The position numbers were made by a program, and so were the translations under genes. A DNA stretch of 11,471 nt from a bacterium Ga0077546 (GTDB taxonomy: Bacteria > Cyanobacteriota > Vampirovibrionia > Obscuribacterales > Obscuribacteraceae). The notes beneath the pieces are model-generated. The model saw only the letters and a list, made by a program, of their open reading frames with translations. It was not told the DNA's origin and did not search any database. The stretch covers positions 1 through 11,471 of the forward strand of contig LNEX01000068.1 in the NCBI GenBank assembly GCA_001464165.1, read 5' to 3'. Of this stretch, positions 7,295 through 11,471 are shown one piece after another (positions within the stretch are counted from its first letter, which is position 1; every line of letters begins with the position of its first letter).

Positions 7295-7374
7295 TTGCAG
7301 TTTTGCGTTTCACAAAAGGGAAGATTTTTTCGAAAAAATCTTTCCTTTTGTGAACGGCGCAAATACGAATGCAA
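7295..7374. repeat. Long inverted repeat (cruciform/hairpin) between two genes
   Basis: The core at 7311-7352 is a 42-bp palindrome with one imperfect pair (G7320 opposite T7343, a G-U wobble in plus-strand RNA), giving arms of 21 bp with almost no loop. Pairing continues outward: T7309-T7310 with A7353-A7354, then TTTGCG (7302-7307) with CGCAAA (7358-7363) after a small asymmetric bulge, and TTGCA (7295-7299) with TGCAA (7370-7374). In RNA it would be a very stable rod. No T-run follows on either side, so a simple rho-independent terminator is not certain, although it lies between the end of the 7259 gene and the DUF2252 start. A miniature mobile element or RNA-processing hairpin are alternatives. 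Confidence 0.75.
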
Positions 7375-7415
7375 ATTCGGAGACGGTAAAGAGTAACTTA
7401 GTCCGGGCATATTGA

Positions 7416-8897
7416 ATGTCTGAATACGGCGACATTTTTTGCAGGCAAAATTTACCAATGAAAAAGAATCCAAAGAGCCTCCCCCTCCCGGTCATGCAAG
7501 CCCGCAAGCCCGCCATTGAGGCTGAATATTTAACCAAGCCTATGCACTTGCAGACCACCAAAGAGCGCTATGAGTTTGGTCAGGCCCTTAGGGTTAAATG
7601 CTCCCGCGAGGCCCACGCTGAGTTTGTCCTTGACCGCCCTGGTCGCGAAGACCCCATGGATCTATTAATTGCCTCCAGTCATGAGCGCATTGAAAGCCTT
7701 TTGCCTCTTCGTTATGGCCGCATGGTGGCCTCGCCCTTCGCTTTCTATCGCGGTGCTGCTGTAATCATGGCTGCCGACCTAGCCGTCACTAAAGCCACCG
7801 ATTATGCTGTGCAGTCTTGCGGTGACGCCCACCTGGCAAACTTCGGTGCTTTCGCCACACCCGAGCGCAATATTGTTTTTGATATTAATGATTTTGATGA
7901 AACTTTCCCCTGCTCCTGGGAGTGGGACTTGAAGCGATTGGCCGCCAGCTTTGCTATAGCCTCAGCTCATAACGGCCATAAGCGCTCAGAGGGCATGGCT
8001 ACAGCCGCACGGGTGGTGGAATGCTACCGCGACAAGATGGAAGAGTTATCCAAGATGACTTGCCTTGATGCTTGGTACTCGTATCTTGATTATGAGGCTT
8101 TGATTGAGCTTACCGATGACAAAGTGCTAAAGAAAAGACGCAAGAAAGTTTTGAAGAAGGCTATGGAGCGCGATCACGCTGAAGAGTTCGTCAAGTTAGC
8201 GGCTGTGGTTGAAGGTACGCCGCGCATCAAAGATCAGCCGCCTCTGATTTTTCATGCCGAAGGCAGCGACACGCCTGAGTATAAGGCGCGCATCATGGCT
8301 TCAATTCAGATGTACCGCGAGTCTCTCACCGTTGAGCGCCGCATTTTGTTTGATCGCTATCAGTTTGTCGATAACGCTTTGAAAGTTGTCGGAGTGGGTA
8401 GTGTTGGCACCGTATGTGGTATTGCTCTATTGTTTGCTTCAGAAAGTGATCCGCTTTTCTTGCAGGTGAAAGAAGCTCGTAAGTCTGTACTTGAGCCCTA
8501 CTCTCACTTCATCAATCATGATTCTAATGGCGCTCGAGTGGTGACAGGGCAGCGTTTAATGCAAGCTGCTGCCGATATCTTCCTTGGCCATTATATTGGT
8601 GACCAAGGCAGGCACTTCTATGTCAGGCAGCTGCGAGACGTCAAAGTTAAGCCAATGATTGAGATTTTCAATCACAACAATATGATGGGCTTTGCTCGTA
8701 ACTGTGGTTGGGCTCTGGCTCGTGCCCATGCTCGCTCGGGTGATGCGGCAGTGATTGCTGGCTATATTGGCAAAGGCAATGTCTTGCCCAAAGCTATTGC
8801 TGAGTTTGCCGATGCCTATCGCGAGCAGAACCGGCTTGACCACGGCAAACTTTTGCAAGCCATCAAAGAAGGCCGCATTGAGGCTGAGACTGTTTGA
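7416..8897 (+). CDS. DUF2252 family protein
   Basis: A 493-residue protein of the DUF2252 family, whose biochemical function is not established. Signatures: the N-terminal block with DPMDLL and RYGRMVASPFAFYRGAA, then CGDAHLANFG (residues 135-144), FDINDFDET (155-163), EWDLKRLAAS, VGVGSVGT and a C-terminal FYVRQLRDVK. The GDxHxxN followed by a D-x-x-D-F-D segment resembles the catalytic loop and metal-binding aspartate of aminoglycoside-phosphotransferase-like kinases (H139, N142, D159/D161), and I recall the family being grouped with kinase-like folds. No signal peptide or membrane segment is seen. The start is uncertain: ATG 7416 has no Shine-Dalgarno, and ATG 7458 or 7494 are in frame and would still keep the whole conserved domain. 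The last 35 bp overlap the convergent toxin gene. The long inverted repeat lies about 60 bp upstream. Confidence 0.93.
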   Translation: MSEYGDIFCRQNLPMKKNPKSLPLPVMQARKPAIEAEYLTKPMHLQTTKERYEFGQALRVKCSREAHAEFVLDRPGREDPMDLLIASSHERIESLLPLRYGRMVASPFAFYRGAAVIMAADLAVTKATDYAVQSCGDAHLANFGAFATPERNIVFDINDFDETFPCSWEWDLKRLAASFAIASAHNGHKRSEGMATAARVVECYRDKMEELSKMTCLDAWYSYLDYEALIELTDDKVLKKRRKKVLKKAMERDHAEEFVKLAAVVEGTPRIKDQPPLIFHAEGSDTPEYKARIMASIQMYRESLTVERRILFDRYQFVDNALKVVGVGSVGTVCGIALLFASESDPLFLQVKEARKSVLEPYSHFINHDSNGARVVTGQRLMQAAADIFLGHYIGDQGRHFYVRQLRDVKVKPMIEIFNHNNMMGFARNCGWALARAHARSGDAAVIAGYIGKGNVLPKAIAEFADAYREQNRLDHGKLLQAIKEGRIEAETV

Positions 8898-9138
8898 GGC
8901 ATCGCTTGTCCACAACCAGCACTGACACAGACTCATTGTCGAATCTATAAACGATTCGATGTTCGCCCATATCTACTCTGAAGAGGTCTTCGTATCCCTT
9001 AAGAGTACTTGAGTCTGCTGGGGGCGGATCGTTCAGTAGGCTCAGAATTTTGCTCATCACCTGTTTGAAAGGTTTTGGCTCCAGACCTCGAATGAAATCG
9101 AGAGCTTCCTTGGTCAGATTTCGGCTACGCACCAGCAT
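8863..9138 (-). CDS. RelE/ParE-type toxin of a type II toxin-antitoxin pair
   Basis: About 91 residues with the compact alpha/beta pattern of the RelE/ParE superfamily. The N-terminal helices (TKEALDFIRGLEPKPFKQV) are followed by the strand block LFRVDMGEHRIVYRFDNES and VSVLVVDKR, where GEHRIVYRF is the characteristic central strand pair with arginines. RelE members cut mRNA in the ribosome and ParE members poison gyrase; the sequence alone does not separate them. The gene directly follows its antitoxin, overlapping it by 14 bp from ATG 9138. TTG 9144 and GTG 9132 are in-frame alternatives, and GTG 9132 is best spaced from the GAGG at 9142-9139. The 3' end runs 35 bp into the end of the DUF2252 gene on the other strand. 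It ends with a short non-conserved-looking tail (KQSQPQCGLL), perhaps acquired by that overlap. Confidence 0.88.
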   Translation of the reverse strand: MLVRSRNLTKEALDFIRGLEPKPFKQVMSKILSLLNDPPPADSSTLKGYEDLFRVDMGEHRIVYRFDNESVSVLVVDKRCLKQSQPQCGLL

Positions 9139-9370
9139 CCTCAATCAGTTTAGCTATTTGCTCTGCCGTGGCAAAGCCGCCGGCTTCGGCCTTGATTGCT
9201 CGTGCTGCCCAGTAGGCATCCTCCATGGCAGTAAGCCGTTGGTATTCTGTGGCGGACATGATTACTACCGAGTTGCGACCAGACTTTTCGACCATTACTG
9301 GCTCAACTAGTGCAGAGTCCATGACAGCGCCTAGTTTGTTTTTTGCCTCGGTGGCAGTAATAGTCTTCAT
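9125..9370 (-). CDS. Phd/YefM-type antitoxin
   Basis: An 81-residue protein matching the Phd/YefM antitoxin family. The N-terminal DNA-binding half has TATEAKNKLGAVMDSAL, then VEKSGRNSVVIMSATEYQRL, the typical beta-strand and 'S-x-x-E-Y/W' signature near residue 40. The C-terminal half (MEDAYWAARAIKAE and FATAEQIAKLIEDAGA) would be the toxin-wrapping segment. Such antitoxins neutralise the toxin and repress their own operon with it. The ATG at 9370 has AGG about 7 nt upstream. The gene precedes and overlaps the toxin on the same strand. A strong promoter with palindromes lies just upstream, fitting autoregulation. Confidence 0.92.
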   Translation of the reverse strand: MKTITATEAKNKLGAVMDSALVEPVMVEKSGRNSVVIMSATEYQRLTAMEDAYWAARAIKAEAGGFATAEQIAKLIEDAGA

Positions 9371-9404
9371 TGGCTACCTGTAACAGTTTTGACGAATATT
9401 GTCC

Positions 9405-9422
9405 ATTTTAGCTAAAATAGCT
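9405..9422. promoter_or_regulatory. Palindromic candidate operator of the toxin-antitoxin operon
   Basis: ATTTTAGCTAAAAT at 9405-9418 is a perfect 14-bp palindrome, and AGCTA-AAA-TAGCT at 9410-9422 is an overlapping inverted repeat. Both cover the -10 box and part of the spacer, so a bound Phd-type dimer or toxin-antitoxin complex would block RNA polymerase. Palindromic operators over the promoter are usual for Phd/YefM systems; the assignment is inference. Confidence 0.6.
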
Positions 9423-9433
9423 GATTGAGTCAA
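9405..9433 (-). promoter_or_regulatory. Sigma70-like promoter of the toxin-antitoxin operon
   Basis: On the minus strand, TTGACT (9433-9428) is followed by exactly 17 bp and then TAAAAT (9410-9405). The predicted transcription start is near 9398, leaving a leader of about 28 nt before the antitoxin ATG at 9370. This is the best promoter in the window. Confidence 0.75.
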
Positions 9434-9517
9434 TGTTCTCAGTCTTTCACCAGATATAGACTGTGTAATTTCCTTGTGTGTGCAGGGCTAGCTGTCCGAT
9501 ATCGCCCGTGACAGCCT

Positions 9518-9814
9518 TCAATTAAGCAGAAGTGCATAACACTGAAATCCGACTATATATTCAGTTGCTGTTACTGTTAAGTAACCAACAATTAGACTCC
9601 AAGCAGGACGAGCCTGCTTCCTGCGCGCCAGAAGAATATAAGCGACAGGGACGACGATAAGATTAAGACCATATGCAATGTAAAAAGGAAGTGCTAGAAC
9701 GGCTGACGCATAGAGTTCTAAGATAGTTCCGTGTATGGGTCTGTTTGCCTTCGCGGCGCCTAACATCATGCATGGAACAGCTACAACGCAAGCGAGAACA
9801 ACGCTACAAATCAA
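9518..9814 (-). CDS. Small hydrophobic membrane protein, probably the 3' part of a frameshifted gene
   Basis: A 98-codon reading frame beginning at TTG 9814, with AAGGA just upstream. It encodes about three hydrophobic segments: roughly residues 3-20, 40-62 (LPFYIAYGLNLIVVPVAYIL) and 71-96. The loop ARRKQARP between the second and third is basic, as expected for a cytoplasmic loop. I recognise no family. The TTG overlaps a TGA that ends a different frame coming from 9915, and that upstream frame reads like the natural N-terminus of this protein. This may therefore be a broken gene, a sequencing error, or a translationally coupled pair. Downstream, 147 bp separate it from the antitoxin start, and that gap holds the antitoxin promoter. 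Confidence 0.5.
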   Translation of the reverse strand: MICSVVLACVVAVPCMMLGAAKANRPIHGTILELYASAVLALPFYIAYGLNLIVVPVAYILLARRKQARPAWSLIVGYLTVTATEYIVGFQCYALLLN

Positions 9815-9915
9815 CTAAATCCTTGCGCTCCAGGAGCCGCTGTGCTGGTCTTCCTACCTGGGGGAACTTCCCCGAAATCCATAAGAGAAACCGGCTGACC
9901 ATTGTCTGATATCAA
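9811..9915 (-). pseudogene. 5' fragment in another frame, likely N-terminus of the 9518-9814 membrane protein
   Basis: From TTG 9915, with AAGGGG at 9925-9920 as a plausible Shine-Dalgarno, a 34-codon frame runs to TGA at 9813-9811. It includes DNGQPVSLMDFGEVPPGR and ends GAQGFS. ATG 9882 is an internal alternative start. A polar, proline-rich cytoplasmic lead directly before a hydrophobic segment is the normal layout of a small membrane protein. Adding one base (for example one extra T in the AGTTGA stretch) would join it to the downstream frame as GAQGFSLICSVVLAC, giving a single protein of about 133 residues. Whether the break is real or a sequence error cannot be told here. Confidence 0.45.
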
Positions 9916-10064
9916 AGTACCCCTTATGGCGAGAAGCTATTATCGCCAAAGCTAATATTTGCATTTATACGGTTGGCTCTTGTGATACGGTCTTTAGTTT
10001 TAAATATGAAATTGGCTTTCCTAGTAATATAGTTGTTCTGAAAATGTGAGAACACGGTGCCCCT
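9916..10064. other. Divergent intergenic region before the sensor kinase
   Basis: About 150 bp between the broken leftward membrane gene and the rightward kinase. It contains the inverted repeat TGGCGA (9927-9932) and TCGCCA (9943-9948) with a 10-nt loop, and TAATAT at 10025-10030 as a possible -10 for the kinase without a matching -35. No T-run follows the hairpin, so I do not call a terminator. A minus-strand ORF at 9924-10148 spans the kinase start and looks non-coding. Confidence 0.4.
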
Positions 10065-11471
10065 ATGACCATGAGCATGACCAGGCGCGTCAGCTCTAAA
10101 GCAAAAACAAGAGAGTCGGCCAACGAACTCTATCTCAAAAGCGAGCAACTGCTGCGCTTTCGTATTGCCTTTGCCCTGGTCAGCTTGATTCTTTGCGTTG
10201 GTATTGGCACCTTTGCTGGCGACGAATTTGAGTTTCGCTCTACTGCTGCCATCGTCGGTGGTGTCAGTATGTATGCCTTCATTGGCCTGGCTTTCATTGT
10301 GCGCCGCCTGCGCTATTCGTCTGCTCGCCTGCGCGCCTTCAATATGATCATGATCACCTTAGATGTCATCAGCCTCACAGGTTTGGTGCATTTCACCCGG
10401 GGCATAGAATCAGACTTATACGTCCTCTACATGCTGCCAATCTTGCTGTCGAGTTATACCTTTGGCAAAAAAGGCATTTACTTCTCGGCTCTCTTGGTCA
10501 CAGTTTCGTATATTGGCCTGTTGGTTTCTGAAAATGCTGAGCTGCTTCCTTATGTCTTTTCTCACGAGAACGATCGCGGCTTGGCTGCCGCCTATTCAGA
10601 TAAACTCTGGCGCCGCATTTTAGCCAGAGCCTTCTTCTTCGCCTCGGTTTCTCTGCTTTGGGCGCGCTTCTGCGACTACATGAGCCGCGTTGCCCGCCAA
10701 GGTGCCGAGCGCTTATTAGAGCAGCTCGATGCTAACGAGCGCCTCATTTCTGATTCAGATGAACGGGCCAAGCGTGAGCGTCTAATCAACTTCATTAATA
10801 AGGCCGTGCGCTCAACTCTAGAGCTAGACAAAATTTTTGAAACAGCAGTTGTGCATTTGGCCCAGGCTGTGCAAACAGATTTGGTGGCACTGATATGCCC
10901 CAATTCTTCTACTGCTTATTCTACTTCTACTATTTCTGCTACTGCTTCTGCTTTTTCTGGCCCGGTTGTCGTCGAAGAAACCCGTGAGCACAACAGCGGT
11001 CCGGTGCTATCGGCCGATTTGGCCCAGTTCATCCTCAACTATAAAGGCAACTACGAGCGCACTAGCGACGGCGCCAAAGTCAAGACTTTTCTCTTTCATG
11101 ATCCGGCCGAGGAGCCGTTCTTTGCTCCGGTTGCCGCTGAGCTGAGACCCCTTGGCTTCAAGACTCTAGTGATTCACCCTATGATGTACGGCGAAGAAAG
11201 CCGCGGCGTCTTCATGCTGGCCGACAAATCACAAACGCGCACCTACACCGAGTCAGATGTAGTGTTGACCAAAGTTGTGGCCGGGCAAGTGGCCGTGGCT
11301 GTCGAGCATGCCAACTTGGTTTCGCAGTTGTCGCGAAAAAATAAAGACTTGGTGACAAAGAACCTCAATTTAGACAGCAAAAACATCGAGCTGAAGACCG
11401 TGCAGTCGCAGCTCATCCACCAAGAAAAAATGGCTTCTTTGGGGCGCCTTGTGGCTGGCATCGCCCACGAG
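10065..11471 (+). CDS. Membrane-bound sensor histidine kinase with GAF domain (3' end cut by window edge)
   Basis: N-terminal 469 residues of a two-component sensor kinase. About six membrane segments are visible (roughly residues 32-52, 61-79, 92-110, 117-134, 137-154 and 188-204). The stretch HFTRGIESDLYVLYMLPILL recalls the membrane sensor part of PilS-like kinases. A linker helix (about 210-240) leads to a GAF-like domain (about 240-420, from RLINFINKAVRSTLELDKIF to QVAVAVEHANL). A coiled coil follows, then the HisKA start EKMASLGRLVAGIAHE with phospho-acceptor H468. The ATPase domain lies beyond the edge. ATG 10065 is the first start after an in-frame TGA at 10047; ATGs at 10071 and 10077 are alternatives, and none has a clear Shine-Dalgarno. 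A Ser/Thr/Ala-rich insert interrupts the GAF domain at residues 281-299. The signal and response regulator are unknown. Confidence 0.93.
   Translation, partial: MTMSMTRRVSSKAKTRESANELYLKSEQLLRFRIAFALVSLILCVGIGTFAGDEFEFRSTAAIVGGVSMYAFIGLAFIVRRLRYSSARLRAFNMIMITLDVISLTGLVHFTRGIESDLYVLYMLPILLSSYTFGKKGIYFSALLVTVSYIGLLVSENAELLPYVFSHENDRGLAAAYSDKLWRRILARAFFFASVSLLWARFCDYMSRVARQGAERLLEQLDANERLISDSDERAKRERLINFINKAVRSTLELDKIFETAVVHLAQAVQTDLVALICPNSSTAYSTSTISATASAFSGPVVVEETREHNSGPVLSADLAQFILNYKGNYERTSDGAKVKTFLFHDPAEEPFFAPVAAELRPLGFKTLVIHPMMYGEESRGVFMLADKSQTRTYTESDVVLTKVVAGQVAVAVEHANLVSQLSRKNKDLVTKNLNLDSKNIELKTVQSQLIHQEKMASLGRLVAGIAHE
10905..10958 (+). repeat. Simple-sequence codon tract inside the kinase GAF domain
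   Basis: Eighteen consecutive codons all end in T, mostly TCT, ACT and GCT with single TAT, ATT and TTT. They encode a Ser/Thr/Ala-rich insert (residues 281-298) in the GAF domain, while neighbouring codons use mixed third bases. This looks like a degenerate trinucleotide microsatellite that grew in frame, probably in a surface loop between beta strands. Confidence 0.75.

Noticed and set aside
8556..8936. Minus-strand 126-residue ORF opposite the end of DUF2252
   Set aside because: Overlaps conserved DUF2252 motifs (FYVRQLRDVK) on the other strand and shows no recognisable domain.
9928..9948. Hairpin TGGCGA/TCGCCA considered as a terminator or riboswitch stem
   Set aside because: Only 6 bp, with a 10-nt loop and no following T-run, and no other riboswitch elements nearby.
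9924..10148. Minus-strand 74-residue ORF over the kinase start
   Set aside because: Spans the start and basic N-terminus of a well-supported kinase, with no ribosome site.

Overview
The window looks like a bacterial chromosome segment of roughly even base composition. Two genes recall Cyanobacteria: a PcrA-type helicase with the motif VGDVDQSIYSWRKAD, and a small DprA/LOG-like Rossmann protein of a kind I associate with cyanobacteria. Nothing photosynthetic is visible. The mix of TTG/GTG starts, a long TPR protein, a DUF2252 protein and a large sensor kinase would fit a non-photosynthetic cyanobacterial relative (Melainabacteria/Vampirovibrionia, perhaps Obscuribacterales-like). That placement is inference from motifs recalled from memory; no search was run.

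Layout. Positions 1-2298 (minus) hold most of a PcrA/UvrD helicase that runs off the left edge and carries an unusual acidic N-terminal extension of about 145 residues. A 305-bp gap with short repeats follows. A plus-strand run then has the DprA/LOG-like protein (2604-3122), mraY (3200-4411, TTG start), a 615-residue TPR protein (4503-6350, TTG start with a clear Shine-Dalgarno), and an overlapping pair of unrecognised small genes (6470-6709 and 6672-7259) arranged like a toxin-antitoxin or other two-gene module. A long near-perfect inverted repeat (core 7311-7352) lies before a DUF2252 gene (7416-8897).

On the minus strand, a RelE/ParE-type toxin and Phd/YefM-type antitoxin (8863-9370) converge on the DUF2252 gene and overlap its 3' end. 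Upstream of the antitoxin is a strong sigma70-like promoter (TTGACT, 17 bp, TAAAAT) overlapped by palindromes suited to autorepression. Further right (9518-9915, minus) is a small membrane-protein gene apparently split by a one-base frameshift. From 10065 to the end (plus) is the 5' part of a membrane-bound sensor histidine kinase; the window stops just after its phospho-accepting histidine.

Housekeeping functions are DNA repair/recombination (helicase, possibly the DprA-like protein) and peptidoglycan synthesis (MraY). The right half is more accessory: one recognisable toxin-antitoxin pair, one unknown two-gene module, a broken membrane gene and a signalling kinase. I found no tRNA, rRNA, CRISPR array, insertion sequence or phage gene. 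The best candidates for something undescribed are the 6470-7259 pair, the 7295-7374 inverted repeat and the helicase N-terminal extension.
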